64,000 bases of DNA from Floridanema evergladense (GTDB lineage: Bacteria > Cyanobacteriota > Cyanobacteriia > Cyanobacteriales > Aerosakkonemataceae), in NCBI RefSeq assembly GCF_041929205.1, contig NZ_JBHFNT010000048.1; one strand, written 5' to 3'. Position numbers and translations under genes: made by a program. The first letter of the stretch is position 1; each line of letters begins with the position of its first letter. Of the stretch, positions 15,741 to 24,806 are shown in pieces. The notes under the pieces were generated by a model. It did not search any database. It was not told the DNA's origin and was given only the letters and a program-made list of their open reading frames with translations.

Positions 15741-16595
15741 ATGTTCAACAACGGATATAGAAAAGACGCACAAGAGAGACTGCGCCGTGCAGTTGAAAAG
15801 TACGAAAAAGCTTGTGAGTATTTACAGAATGCTGCTGGAAGTCTTTATCAAACGCGAGTAAATCGTGGGGTTGAGATTATTCAGCTATGCGAGAATTACA
15901 TTAACACGCTGGCTAACTCGCCAAAAGAATTTAGCAAAGTCGTTGCAGAACTGAAGTTTCAACTTAAACAAATTACTGGAAAAGACTGGGAACTAATCTA
16001 TACCGATCCCAACACTAAAATAGTAGCTGGTACTGCTGGTGCAGGAGTCATGGCAGGAGCAGGAGTTGCCTGTTTTGGGCCAGCAGCAGCAATGGCAATT
16101 GCAACAACTTTCGGAACAGCCTCAACGGGTACTGCGATCGCTACCCTTTCCGGTGCAGCTGCTACTAATGCTGCTTTAGCCTGGTTGGGAGGTGGTGCAG
16201 TTGTAGCGGGAGGTGGAGGTATGGCAGCTGGGAACGCATTGCTTGCACTCGCTGGGCCAGTTGGTTGGGCGATCGGTGGTGCAACTTTAGTCGGTAGTGG
16301 AGTCATGCTAAGTAAGCAAAATGAGAAAATTGGCAGAGAAGCTACCAACCGCGCTGTTGAAATTGAAGGTCATACAGCTAAAGCCAACACAACCAAGACA
16401 GAAGTAAATCTCCTTGAGCAGGAAACTGTCAGACTAGCTAATTTAATTCAAAGCGAACTGCAATTCTTTAAGCAAAATGCACCTTTGAATTACTTGGATT
16501 TTAGTCAGTCTCTCAAACAAAGACTGGCGACTTTAATCAATTCCATTAACTCACTGAGCCAGTCACTTAAAAAGACTGTAGACCTGAAACTGTAA
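15741..16595 (+). CDS. Glycine-zipper membrane protein, first gene of a three-gene cassette
   Basis: A 284-residue protein in three parts. Residues 1-90 are a charged helical region (KDAQERLRRAVEKYEKACEY). Residues 95-195 are a long Ala/Gly-rich hydrophobic segment with repeated GxxxG-like patterns (GTAGAGVMAGAGVACFGPAA, ALAWLGGGAVVAGGGGMAAG, ALAGPVGWAIGG). Residues 200-284 are a helical tail. No signal peptide is present. Such glycine-zipper segments insert into membranes in pore-forming and channel proteins. I recognise no named family. Its position before a second glycine-zipper gene, next to toxin-antitoxin modules, suggests a membrane-acting effector, which is inference. Confidence 0.7.
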   Translation: MFNNGYRKDAQERLRRAVEKYEKACEYLQNAAGSLYQTRVNRGVEIIQLCENYINTLANSPKEFSKVVAELKFQLKQITGKDWELIYTDPNTKIVAGTAGAGVMAGAGVACFGPAAAMAIATTFGTASTGTAIATLSGAAATNAALAWLGGGAVVAGGGGMAAGNALLALAGPVGWAIGGATLVGSGVMLSKQNEKIGREATNRAVEIEGHTAKANTTKTEVNLLEQETVRLANLIQSELQFFKQNAPLNYLDFSQSLKQRLATLINSINSLSQSLKKTVDLKL

Positions 16596-16609
16596 ATATA
16601 ATTTGGAGT

Positions 16610-16646
16610 GCAGCATTGTTTCCTAATAATTGGGGAACAATGCTGC
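16610..16646 (+). terminator. Strong hairpin between the two glycine-zipper genes
   Basis: GCAGCATTGTTTCC pairs with GGGGAACAATGCTGC, giving about 14 base pairs, followed by AAATTTTTAAAT. It lies 15 bases after the first gene's stop and 13 bases before the second gene's ATG, so it could attenuate read-through or limit translation of the second gene. Confidence 0.65.
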
Positions 16647-16658
16647 AAATTTTTAAAT

Positions 16659-18104
16659 ATGGAACAAAGAGAAGATAGACATCAGACAACCCAATTCGTT
16701 GCTGCAATGGTAGCCGAGGAAAATATACGCCATGCAGAACAATTAGCAACGGAACTTAGTAAACAAGACAAAGCATTTTATACAGCCGTTGCCGAATTTG
16801 ATAAAGTTCGTGATTTTGTAGGTAGTCCTGAAAAAATTCTGGGTAACGCAAGCACTAAACACGGTGAAATTGCCGAACAAGTGGAAGTTGGTATCCGCAA
16901 TGCTAAGTCCCTTTTAAACTCCTCTGAAACTCGCGCAACTTTTGAGGGAGTAGGCAGAACAGCACCAGAAGATTATTTAATTGATGGAGTTAAGGTACAG
17001 TCTAAATTTGTCAATGGAATTGGAAATAATTTAGACCATGTTCTTGACCACATGAAAAAATACGAAAACTTTGGCAGAGATGGTTCATATTACCATATTC
17101 CTAAAAACCAATATGAAACTATTGAGAAAATATTGAAAGGTGAACAAGTTGAGGGAATAACAAGCCGTACTGCTCAAAAAATACAAGAAAAAGTTCAAGA
17201 AATAGAGCAAGTGTCTGGTAATTCTTTCAGCCACACTGTTAAACCTGCCTCTTCAAGCTACGATGAAGTGCAAATAGGCAAAGTTAACGATACGCTAGAA
17301 CGCCGAGAACATGAATTAAAAAAAGAAAACGAACAAATTAAAGATAGGATACGCGACGAAGCTCAACCTACTTTAGCTGATTTTGGTCAAGTTGCTGTTA
17401 AAGGCGCGATTATTGGTGGTAGTATTCGATTTGCTACTAAACTTTACGCTAAGTATAAACAAGGTAAAAACGTTTTCAAGGGCGAATTAACCCTTGAAGA
17501 TTGGCAAGAAATTGGGCTTGATAGTGTAAAAGGAGCGGCGCTTAGTAGTATATCTGCAACTGCTATTTATGGCTTAACTAATTTTGCCCAAATGTCTGCA
17601 CCTTTAGCAGGTGCATTTGTCAGTGCAGGAATGGAAATTGCTAGCTTGATAAAGAGTTTAAATAAAGGAGAAATTACTCGCGATCAATTCGTTGAATTAA
17701 GTTTGTTTGCTTGTGCTGATTCAGCAATTGTTGCTGCTGGAGCAACTATCGGACAAGCTGTGATTCCGATTCCTGTAGTTGGCGCAGTTATTGGTGCGAT
17801 CGCTGGTCGAATGGTTACTGGTTTCTGTAAACAGTTAATCGGAAAAGACACTCAACTTGCTCGACAAGTGGAACAATATTATCAACAGTCTCTTGCTAAA
17901 ATTGATCGAGCTTACAAAGCAGTCGTTGCTAATCTTATTGCCAAGTATGAAAAACTAGGAAACTTAGCCGAAGCAGCTTTTGATCCTAAGTTAAACCTTG
18001 AATTAAGATTGCAAGCAAGTATAGAATTAGCTGAAGCTTATGGTGTTCCCGATTCTAAAATTATCCATAATGTAGATGAGCTTGACTCTTTTATGCTGAG
18101 TTGA
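16659..18104 (+). CDS. Large glycine-zipper protein, second gene of the cassette
   Basis: A 481-residue protein from ATG 16659 (MEQREDRHQTTQFVAAMVAE); the frame open to 16608 would run through the hairpin and is rejected. Residues 1-210 are soluble and helical with a DHVLDHMKKYENFGRDGSYY segment. Residues about 240-420 hold several hydrophobic stretches (ALSSISATAIYGL, ADSAIVAAGATIGQ, VIPIPVVGAVIGAIAGRMV) again with glycine zippers. The end is helical. It has no signal peptide and no recognised catalytic motif. It probably works with the 15741-16595 product at a membrane. Function is unknown. Confidence 0.7.
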   Translation: MEQREDRHQTTQFVAAMVAEENIRHAEQLATELSKQDKAFYTAVAEFDKVRDFVGSPEKILGNASTKHGEIAEQVEVGIRNAKSLLNSSETRATFEGVGRTAPEDYLIDGVKVQSKFVNGIGNNLDHVLDHMKKYENFGRDGSYYHIPKNQYETIEKILKGEQVEGITSRTAQKIQEKVQEIEQVSGNSFSHTVKPASSSYDEVQIGKVNDTLERREHELKKENEQIKDRIRDEAQPTLADFGQVAVKGAIIGGSIRFATKLYAKYKQGKNVFKGELTLEDWQEIGLDSVKGAALSSISATAIYGLTNFAQMSAPLAGAFVSAGMEIASLIKSLNKGEITRDQFVELSLFACADSAIVAAGATIGQAVIPIPVVGAVIGAIAGRMVTGFCKQLIGKDTQLARQVEQYYQQSLAKIDRAYKAVVANLIAKYEKLGNLAEAAFDPKLNLELRLQASIELAEAYGVPDSKIIHNVDELDSFMLS

Positions 18105-18147
18105 TTGAATCGCTGATTTGCCCAAACGCTAGGCTGATCATACAAAC

Positions 18148-18171
18148 CCCCTAATATCAGGAAATTAGGGG
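18148..18171 (+). terminator. Hairpin after the second cassette gene
   Basis: CCCCTAAT at 18148-18155 pairs with ATTAGGGG at 18164-18171 in the gap before the third gene. No T-tract follows, so attenuation or mRNA processing is as likely as termination. Confidence 0.45.
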
Positions 18172-18203
18172 AAGTGTTCATTACAATTTAATACCGAGGA
18201 AAA

Positions 18204-18566
18204 ATGTCTATGTCTGTTTCTAGAGAAGATTTTGAAGTAAAGATAACCGCCGTTGGAGAAAACTTGTATTTCTCACACTTCCATTTAAAAATTCATGAAA
18301 AAATGACAGAGGAGCGAAATGCTCGTTTGGAAGAATATCCACCTTTTTTTGAGTGGTCACGCATGGCTCATAGAGTTTTGGATGAAATAAGCACAAAGGT
18401 ATTTAGGGCTGCACTAGATGATCACAGTAATATTTTGGGTGTAAAAATTCCTTCATTTTTTGAACTTTACGAGCTGACTAGTAAAGGAATTGAAATTTGT
18501 AATAGATATATGATTAAGTTAGATCTGCCCCCAATAGAACTAAAATTAGAAGGAATAGACGAATGA
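18204..18566 (+). CDS. Hypothetical protein, third gene of the cassette
   Basis: A 120-residue soluble protein (MSMSVSREDFEVKITAVGEN), preceded by GAGGA six bases before the ATG. It is mixed alpha/beta in appearance with many aromatic residues (YPPFFEWSRMAHRVLDE). No family is recognised. It lies 99 bases after the large glycine-zipper gene on the same strand and could be a regulator or immunity-type partner. This is position-based inference only. Confidence 0.6.
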   Translation: MSMSVSREDFEVKITAVGENLYFSHFHLKIHEKMTEERNARLEEYPPFFEWSRMAHRVLDEISTKVFRAALDDHSNILGVKIPSFFELYELTSKGIEICNRYMIKLDLPPIELKLEGIDE

Positions 18567-18683
18567 TAATTAGTGAATTTAGGTGGTTAATAAATTAAAT
18601 TTTGGTTATAGTCTAGCATAGATGCGATCGCAAATCCTAAACATACAAAAGTAGCGATCGCAAATCTGTAACTTGTTCATTTT

Positions 18684-18872
18684 TCAGACAGCTTGGTGTA
18701 GCGATTCCTTATCCATTTGGGGTTGTTTTAGAGGTTCTGAAATAATTTTTCTACCACTAGCAGCCTGTTTTTGCCGTAAATCATCGCAAATAGCCTGTAA
18801 ATCGTAGTTAAAAGCCTGAGCGTGTTCTTCCCTAATTTTATAAATCTCTTCAAGAACCTCATCTTTCCACAT
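18684..18872 (-). CDS. Putative antitoxin partner of a PIN toxin
   Basis: A 62-residue protein from ATG 18872 (MWKDEVLEEIYKIREEHAQA). The YNYDLQ-like stretch NYDLQAICDDLRQKQAASGR matches short proteins that accompany PIN-domain toxins in cyanobacteria. The start lies two bases after the PIN stop, so the pair is co-transcribed with the toxin first. The upstream frame to 18905 overlaps the toxin and is rejected. Confidence 0.65.
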   Translation of the reverse strand: MWKDEVLEEIYKIREEHAQAFNYDLQAICDDLRQKQAASGRKIISEPLKQPQMDKESLHQAV

Positions 18873-18874
18873 TT

Positions 18875-19348
18875 TTACTCTCCCATCAGTTCGTAAGGTG
18901 TACAAATAGTTGGTAGCTCAAATCCAGCAGCGAGGCTAATTTGCAATAGTTTCTTTTGAATTTGAGCATTGGCAATATGTTTACAGTTCCAGGTTAACAG
19001 ATAGTCGATGCCGTAAACCGTTGCCAGTGCAATATGAAGTGCATCATCAGCAGCTTTAGGTGGAAGATTGCTTTTTGCGAGAAATTGGGCTGCTAAATTC
19101 TGAGCAACTTCACTTACGTTTAGTAATGGGAAATCCTGTAATATCTCAAGCCTTTTAGTAGCAATCTCTGCATCCCCTCGTGCTACCTCATCTAAAACAA
19201 CTTGAGAAATATAAAGATTAAACTGAGTGCGGCGAGTTTCCCACCAGTCCCGTGTTGCTTCTAAATTAGCCATTAATATTAAGTTATTGCTAGGTCTGGC
19301 AGTTAAGTAGCCAATGATGCTGGTTTTTATATAAACACTTTCACTCAT
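18875..19348 (-). CDS. PIN-domain toxin
   Basis: A 157-residue PIN protein starting MSESVYIKTSIIGYLTARPS. This N-terminus replaces the usual D with K at the first catalytic position (VYIKTSIIGYL), a feature of one PIN subgroup. Other acidic positions remain as DEVARGD, KAADDALHIALA and TWNCKHIAN. It is the first gene of a probable type II toxin-antitoxin pair. Nuclease activity is plausible but the changed residue makes it less certain. Confidence 0.78.
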   Translation of the reverse strand: MSESVYIKTSIIGYLTARPSNNLILMANLEATRDWWETRRTQFNLYISQVVLDEVARGDAEIATKRLEILQDFPLLNVSEVAQNLAAQFLAKSNLPPKAADDALHIALATVYGIDYLLTWNCKHIANAQIQKKLLQISLAAGFELPTICTPYELMGE

Positions 19349-19418
19349 TTAAGATTAAATTGTTCATCTCCCGATCTTCATCCTTAATTTTAGGCGATCG
19401 CACACCCCCCATTTCCCA

Positions 19419-20213
19419 TCAAACCCCATCAGGCGGTAAATCCCCAAATCTTTCTCGATAACGCGCCAAAAGTGCTGCCATTTCCCCACTTTGCTGCTCT
19501 AAAACTTGATTTTCTGCTTCAAGTTCCAAGGAAGTTTTGAGACGTTCGCCTGTTTGTACATCTTCCATCACTAAGCGGCCTTCCCGCAATCCAATCCAAA
19601 TTCCCACAGTTTCAGCGAGAATCCGCCCTTCTTCATCAGGCGTGATTGGTTGATAAAATCCACCTACCAGGCGATATCCTAACACCTCTTCTAATTCCTG
19701 ACCTCGGTAAGTGCGGCGATCGATAATTACATACTCTTGCACCTGAGCACGGGCATATTCTACCACTTTGGTTTCTCGGTCTGGTTTGCGATAGCGAGGA
19801 GAAACCACTTCCACAATTAAGGAAGGTCTGACTCCTTCCTGGGCTACAATGAATCTGCTACGGTTGCGTTCGCGATTTTTCACCCCAAAAGCAACGAAAG
19901 TATCAGGACAATGATCGCCCAAGTCGGGGATATCCCACTCAACGATTAAATCTCGGAAAACTCCTACATTTGGAGTGTTGGCGTAACGACGGGTTAAAAT
20001 GTCTTTCGCATCACCCGCAATCTTGTCATGAAATGTGTTGTTAGGCAATCGATAATCTTCCTGGGGGTGCAGAAATTCAGCAGCGGTTAAGGGAACCAGA
20101 ATATTGGATGTTGTACCATCTGGTTGAGTTATTGTCTCATAACGCCAGCCACATTCTGCTAATTCGGTTGTGCGATCGCTTCCTGTAGAAGTTAATTTGG
20201 AAGATGAAACCAT
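19419..20213 (-). CDS. Uma2-family putative endonuclease
   Basis: A 264-residue Uma2 protein from ATG 20213 (MVSSSKLTSTGSDRTTELAE), preceded by GGGGAG. It has the PDTFVAFGV strand and RPSLIVEVVSPRYRKPDRET, the core Uma2 signature with catalytic E/D and K-bearing strand, then ARAQVQEYVIIDRR. A short coiled coil (SLELEAENQVLEQQ) precedes the C-terminus RYRERFGDLPPDG. It belongs to a longer subgroup than 24807-25445. Role unknown. Confidence 0.87.
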   Translation of the reverse strand: MVSSSKLTSTGSDRTTELAECGWRYETITQPDGTTSNILVPLTAAEFLHPQEDYRLPNNTFHDKIAGDAKDILTRRYANTPNVGVFRDLIVEWDIPDLGDHCPDTFVAFGVKNRERNRSRFIVAQEGVRPSLIVEVVSPRYRKPDRETKVVEYARAQVQEYVIIDRRTYRGQELEEVLGYRLVGGFYQPITPDEEGRILAETVGIWIGLREGRLVMEDVQTGERLKTSLELEAENQVLEQQSGEMAALLARYRERFGDLPPDGV

Positions 20214-20331
20214 TAAACTCTCCCCTTTTCTCACAAAAGCTTAACAAAGAAAGGCAAAGGTCAGAGGGCGGGTTTTGTTTTAATTCTCGTGTGATTCCAA
20301 AATTATCTGCTAAACCCGCCCCTACAAAGGT

Positions 20332-21045
20332 TTAAAACTCTATATTTTCCCCCAACTCTCGCAACTTTTGGGCTAGTCTTTCCGCCCGTTGGCGTTCCTG
20401 TTCCGCCCGTTCTTCCGACCACAATAGTAACTCACCTTGGGCATTCCACCACCTTAACCAATAACCAGTTCTCCCTTCGTGAGTTCCTTCCCAAACTCCC
20501 AAAAATAAGTCTAATCCGAGAATCAAATAACGCCCGGTTTCATCAGGTGTTTGCAAGCGATAAGATTCTGAATCTAACTCATAAACTTCTAAGCGTCCGG
20601 TTTCTGGGCGAAAAATTACATAGTGGGGAACTCGAATCACTTTTTCATAAAAAAACCATTTCCCCACACCCTCGGTAAACTCCACCGAATACTCTTCGCC
20701 GTAAGTTGCGGAAAGAAACTCCATGACTATTTGGGGAACTACACCTTCTGTGTGCGGAGTGTAGCTGCGGCGAGGTTGGGTGGAATGCCAAGATTGTACC
20801 GGACGCACATACATCCAGTCAGGCGCTTTACAAATTGTTCGCCCCTGAATCGCTGCACATAAGGCAAAATTAGAAACAATTAGTGCGTCTTGCAACAGTT
20901 CGGGAACAGCTGTTAAAGGTTGACGCAAAGCAGCAGCTAACAAAGGTTGGTCTGTATTTTCCACAGGATCATCTGGTAGGGGAAAATCTTCTGGTAGTTT
21001 GGGCCAAGTAATTGATAATTGAGAGGCAGGTGTTTGGGTAATCAT
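20332..21045 (-). CDS. Uma2-family putative endonuclease
   Basis: A 237-residue paralogue of 11752-12504: both share PLPDDPVENTDQPLLAAAL-like N-termini, APDWMYVRP / APDWGYVP, YTPHTEGVVPQIVMEFLS and a C-terminal ERAEQERQRAERLAQKLREL coiled coil. The start is set at ATG 21045 (MITQTPASQLSITWPKLPED); the frame continues upstream without family resemblance. It is followed closely, on the same strand, by the upstream PP2C phosphatase gene, so read-through is possible. Confidence 0.85.
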   Translation of the reverse strand: MITQTPASQLSITWPKLPEDFPLPDDPVENTDQPLLAAALRQPLTAVPELLQDALIVSNFALCAAIQGRTICKAPDWMYVRPVQSWHSTQPRRSYTPHTEGVVPQIVMEFLSATYGEEYSVEFTEGVGKWFFYEKVIRVPHYVIFRPETGRLEVYELDSESYRLQTPDETGRYLILGLDLFLGVWEGTHEGRTGYWLRWWNAQGELLLWSEERAEQERQRAERLAQKLRELGENIEF

Positions 21046-21099
21046 GATTGTCAAGTGAGAAGGGGATTCGCACGCTTTCAAGTTAACAAACTTTCCTAC

Positions 21100-22953
21100 T
21101 TACTGGTTGGGAGTTTCTGGTGTTTCTGGTGTTGGTGGGGGATTTTGGGGAGTTAGCGATCGCCAAACGCCCAACCCTATCAAACCAACTACTACTATAA
21201 TTGCTAAAGTTGTCAAAACTGTTAACCAACTACCCCGTCTCACGGTTTGCACATCAACTGTTTCCCCTGCTTCTGGGTGAGTAGCTGGCGAGTACAATAA
21301 TGCTTTGGAAGCTTCTGTCAATTCCGATTCTACTGGATATGCAGTAGTTGGCATTTCCGTTTCTACTTTTTTAGGTTCAAATAGTACAGGCGGTTCTGGA
21401 GAAATTAAACAACGGGTGAGTACTACTGAAGTGTTATCATGCCCATTTCTTTCATTAGCTAGGTTAATCCAAGATTGCACCGCAGTTTCTAAACTCATCT
21501 TATTTTTTAAGACAGGTTTAGCAAATTCTTGCCAAGATTGTTCTACTGTATTTTTATCACTCAATCCGTCAGAACATAACAATAAAATCCCATCTTCTTC
21601 TAAAATAAATCGCTGAACTGTCGGACGCAAAATTTGCGCTTCTCGCGTTCCTAATGCTTGAGTTAAAGCACCACCATCAACTCGTCGTAATGCTTCCCGG
21701 TAAACACTTCGCCCTAAACGTACTTCTCTAGTTGCCACATCATCATCTAGAGTTAATTGCTGACAATAATCACCAGTAATCCAGTAAACTCTGCTATCTC
21801 CAACACTAGCAATATAAAGTTCATGAGCATTTTCTAAAAATGTGCCATCTGGTTGATTAATCTTTTGCGGTATTTGCAATCCCATGACTAAAGTTGTTCC
21901 CATTCTTTGGCGCATTTCTCGCCCTTGGGAATCATTTTGTTTAGCAATCAGGTCGTTGACTACGCGAATAATAGCGGTGATTTGTTCGCTAATAATATTC
22001 GGTGGGACAATTTCTGTTTGTTGGGAAATTTCAATTAATAATGCTCTAACTTGTAATTTGAGAGTTTGCAATGCCATTAAACTGGCAACTTCGCCGCCTT
22101 CATGTCCGCCAATCCCATCACAAACTAAGGTAAAATTGGGAATTAATAAATCGTTAGGTGACTCAGTTATTAATTGCAAATCTGCTTCTGTAGGATAGCA
22201 AGAATCTTCGTTACTAGAACGTTTTGGCCCTTGGTCTGTACCGCCAGCTACTTGTAATCTTAGGGGAAGTTCGGCGGCTTTTTCTAACAATAACTCATTT
22301 AATTCTAAGGATACAGTTTCTAAAGATTGTTGCTCGTTGCCAATCTGTTGCCAAATTTGTCGGAGGCGGTCTACAACTGAAGGATGAGAACTAGCAATCC
22401 ATTCTAGCCAACGATCGCAAAAAGCTGCTAAATTTGGTTGAGCTTGGTTGGGGATTGTGCGATCGCTAAACAGTTGCAACAGTCTAACTCGCCAACCTTG
22501 CACTCGGATATTTTCAGGAATTAATAAACTTGATGCTACTTCCAATTCTGATAGGGGTGTCCACAATTGCAGAATTTGCCACAACCAATAAACTTGTCTG
22601 ACTGCTTGAGCATGATGCCATTGCTCTACAATAGCAGGGTAGAGATTGCCTTCGGAATCGATCGGCACGTTTTCCAGCAAGATTACTTCTGCTGTGTTTG
22701 GTTCCTCGCCTAAAACAGCTACACCATACACTTCTGGAATATGAAGCCGCTGGGGGAATAAACGGAGATAGGAAATAATTTCTTCTGGTAACTCTTGGGG
22801 AACGTGGGGTGCTGCTTCTGGTTGCGTATCCAGCCAAATTTGCGGTGCAATTACCTGATATCTATCTTGTATTAGCACTCCTGGGGAAATTTGGGCTAAA
22901 GCTGGGTCAGATGCCCAAATATAGCGATTCATCGACGGCTCGGAACTATTCAT
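21100..22953 (-). CDS. PP2C-type serine/threonine phosphatase with C-terminal membrane anchor
   Basis: A 617-residue protein. Residues 20-225 form an N-terminal region starting near RYQVIAPQIWLDTQPEAAPH, resembling a degenerate kinase-like sensor. Residues about 235-510 are a PPM/PP2C domain with the metal motif VCDGIGGHEGGEVAS, the ASVGDSRVYW strand, LCSDGLSDK and NERNGHDNTSVV. A single transmembrane helix at about 580-600 (LTVLTTLAIIVVVGLIGLGV) and a Pro/Thr-rich tail complete it. It likely dephosphorylates Ser/Thr phosphoproteins at the membrane. Substrates are unknown; no kinase gene is adjacent. Confidence 0.88.
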   Translation of the reverse strand: MNSSEPSMNRYIWASDPALAQISPGVLIQDRYQVIAPQIWLDTQPEAAPHVPQELPEEIISYLRLFPQRLHIPEVYGVAVLGEEPNTAEVILLENVPIDSEGNLYPAIVEQWHHAQAVRQVYWLWQILQLWTPLSELEVASSLLIPENIRVQGWRVRLLQLFSDRTIPNQAQPNLAAFCDRWLEWIASSHPSVVDRLRQIWQQIGNEQQSLETVSLELNELLLEKAAELPLRLQVAGGTDQGPKRSSNEDSCYPTEADLQLITESPNDLLIPNFTLVCDGIGGHEGGEVASLMALQTLKLQVRALLIEISQQTEIVPPNIISEQITAIIRVVNDLIAKQNDSQGREMRQRMGTTLVMGLQIPQKINQPDGTFLENAHELYIASVGDSRVYWITGDYCQQLTLDDDVATREVRLGRSVYREALRRVDGGALTQALGTREAQILRPTVQRFILEEDGILLLCSDGLSDKNTVEQSWQEFAKPVLKNKMSLETAVQSWINLANERNGHDNTSVVLTRCLISPEPPVLFEPKKVETEMPTTAYPVESELTEASKALLYSPATHPEAGETVDVQTVRRGSWLTVLTTLAIIVVVGLIGLGVWRSLTPQNPPPTPETPETPNQ

Positions 22954-23103
22954 AGAGCTTCATGAATAAAATATTTTTAGATATTAAATCAGAGTTTATC
23001 TCAAAAAGTTACGTTTTCTTACGGAAAGGCAATAAATAAAGTGTTGTAGTCAACAAATCTTTGGTTTTTTTCCATTTGCTTTACCTCTGAGAATAGATAC
23101 TTC

Positions 23104-23670
23104 ATGTTAACTATAGAAGTACTGGCAATGAATATCAATATGCTTTTGGATGATTTATTAATTAGTTTAGTTGGCACTAGCAACTATCCTCTACCGATTA
23201 CCGAGTATCATTCGCTGATGGGATTGATGGCAACGGTAGCATTATCCCTTGCTTTCAGTCCTAGTTTACTTTGGTTATTGTTTGGGGCAGGGCTGTGTTT
23301 GGTGGAATTTGTTTTACCCACAGCTTATACTGCGGTAATTATGGGAGTAGCGGCAATGATTGTAGCCGCAGTTACGCCGTTAATGCCGTCGCCTATTTTA
23401 CAGGTTATACTCTGGTTATTGCTGTCGGTAGTTTTACTTTTGCTTTTCCGTCGCTTGGCACCAAAACGAAAAACTCCTGCAATTAGGGATGCGGTAGAAG
23501 CGCAAACAATCAGCGAAATTTTGCCCGGACAAACAGGAAGAGTTTTATATGAAGGGAATTCGTGGCGGGCGCGTTGTAGTGATGAAACAAGAGCGATCGC
23601 ACTTAATGAAAAAGTTTACGTGATCGGCAGGGAAGGCACAACTTTAATTGTCTTACCCGATAAATTGTAA
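23104..23670 (+). CDS. NfeD-family membrane protein
   Basis: A 188-residue short NfeD homologue. It has three to four transmembrane segments between residues 35 and 120 (ALSLAFSPSLLWLLFGAGLC, VIMGVAAMIVAAV, ILQVILWLLLSVVLLLL). A C-terminal OB-fold domain contains LPGQTGRVLYEGNSWRARC and VYVIGREGTTLIV. Another possible start is ATG 23128. NfeD proteins pair with SPFH/stomatin proteins encoded next to them, as seen here 36 bases downstream. Confidence 0.88.
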   Translation: MLTIEVLAMNINMLLDDLLISLVGTSNYPLPITEYHSLMGLMATVALSLAFSPSLLWLLFGAGLCLVEFVLPTAYTAVIMGVAAMIVAAVTPLMPSPILQVILWLLLSVVLLLLFRRLAPKRKTPAIRDAVEAQTISEILPGQTGRVLYEGNSWRARCSDETRAIALNEKVYVIGREGTTLIVLPDKL

Positions 23671-23706
23671 AACAACAAATTCCCAAATAACAAAGAGGAT
23701 AAAAAA

Positions 23707-24681
23707 ATGGAATCATTTTTTGCTTTCATCATATTTCTAGTTTTAGGCGGTTCGGCGGTTTCGAGTACAGTTAAGGTGATTAATCAAGGGAATGAAGCCT
23801 TAGTAGAATCTTGGGGTAGATATAATGGGAAAAAATTACAACCTGGTTTAAATTTTGTGGTTCCGGTGGTTGAACGCATTGTTTATAAAGCAACCATTCG
23901 GGAAAGAGTTTTAGACATTCCCCCCCAACAATGTATTACCCGCGATAACGTATCAATTACGGCGGATGCTGTAGTATATTGGCGGATTTTAGATTTGGAA
24001 AAAGCTTATTATAAAGTTGAGAATCTCCAATCAGCAATGGTGAATTTAGTTCTGACGCAAATTCGATCCGAAATGGGCAAATTAGAATTAGATGAAACCT
24101 TCACCGCCCGTTCTCAAATTAATGAAATCCTCTTGCGAGATTTAGATGAAGCTACCGATCCTTGGGGAGTTAAAGTAACGAGGGTAGAACTGAGAGATAT
24201 TGTTCCTTCTAAAGCAGTTCAAGATTCAATGGAATTACAAATGTCCGCAGAACGGAGAAAACGGGCGGCAATTCTCACATCTGAAGGAGAAAGAGAATCT
24301 GCAATTAATTCTGCCAGAGGTAAGGCGGAAGCGCAAGTTTTAGACGCAGAAGCTCGGCAAAAAGCAGTTATTTTAGATGCAGAAGCGCAACAAAAAACCA
24401 TTGTTTTGAAAGCCCAAGCGGAACGTCAGCAACAAGTTTTAAAAGCCCAAGCTACAGCAGAAGCTTTGCAAATTATCAGCAAGATTCTGCAAAGTGATCC
24501 TAATGCAAAAGACGCTTTGCAATATTTGATTGCCCAAAATTATTTAGACATGGGAACAAAAATTGGTAGCAGCGATAGCAGCAAAGTAATGTTTATGGAC
24601 CCCCGCAGTATTCCCGCTTCTTTAGAAGGAATGAAAGCAATTGTGGGAGATGCAAATAATGGAGGAGTAAAGGGAAGTTAG
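23707..24681 (+). CDS. SPFH/stomatin-family protein (QmcA/HflK-like)
   Basis: A 324-residue SPFH protein: an N-terminal membrane helix (FFAFIIFLVLGGSAVSSTVK), an SPFH domain (NEALVESWGRYNGKKLQPGL, ITADAVVYWRI) and an Ala/Glu-rich coiled coil at about 180-250 (KAEAQVLDAEARQKAVILDA). It forms large membrane-associated oligomers that organise lipid microdomains or regulate proteases. It shares an operon with NfeD. Confidence 0.92.
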   Translation: MESFFAFIIFLVLGGSAVSSTVKVINQGNEALVESWGRYNGKKLQPGLNFVVPVVERIVYKATIRERVLDIPPQQCITRDNVSITADAVVYWRILDLEKAYYKVENLQSAMVNLVLTQIRSEMGKLELDETFTARSQINEILLRDLDEATDPWGVKVTRVELRDIVPSKAVQDSMELQMSAERRKRAAILTSEGERESAINSARGKAEAQVLDAEARQKAVILDAEAQQKTIVLKAQAERQQQVLKAQATAEALQIISKILQSDPNAKDALQYLIAQNYLDMGTKIGSSDSSKVMFMDPRSIPASLEGMKAIVGDANNGGVKGS

Positions 24682-24750
24682 CGATAAGGGGATAAGGGGA
24701 CAAGGGAAAATTAATTAACTTATAACTTTCTCCTGAACTCAAAACTTCCC

Positions 24751-24785
24751 CAGTCCCTAGTCCCCAGTCCCCTGTCCCCAGTCCC
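24751..24785 (+). repeat. Heptameric short tandem repeat (CAGTCCC)
   Basis: Five consecutive 7-base units of CAGTCCC/TAGTCCC/CTGTCCC type lie between the SPFH gene and the Uma2 gene. They belong to the heptameric STRR class characteristic of filamentous cyanobacteria. A GATAAGGGGATAAGGGG stretch near 24684 is a related low-complexity run. Confidence 0.8.
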
Positions 24786-24806
24786 CAAAAAAGAGGTGAA
24801 ATTTAA

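Noticed and set aside
15998..16348. Minus-strand 116-codon frame rich in Ala and Pro
   Set aside because: Antisense shadow of the Gly/Ala-rich segment of the glycine-zipper gene.
24684..24785. CRISPR array
   Set aside because: Repeats are 7-base units without spacers; no cas genes. They are STRR heptamers.
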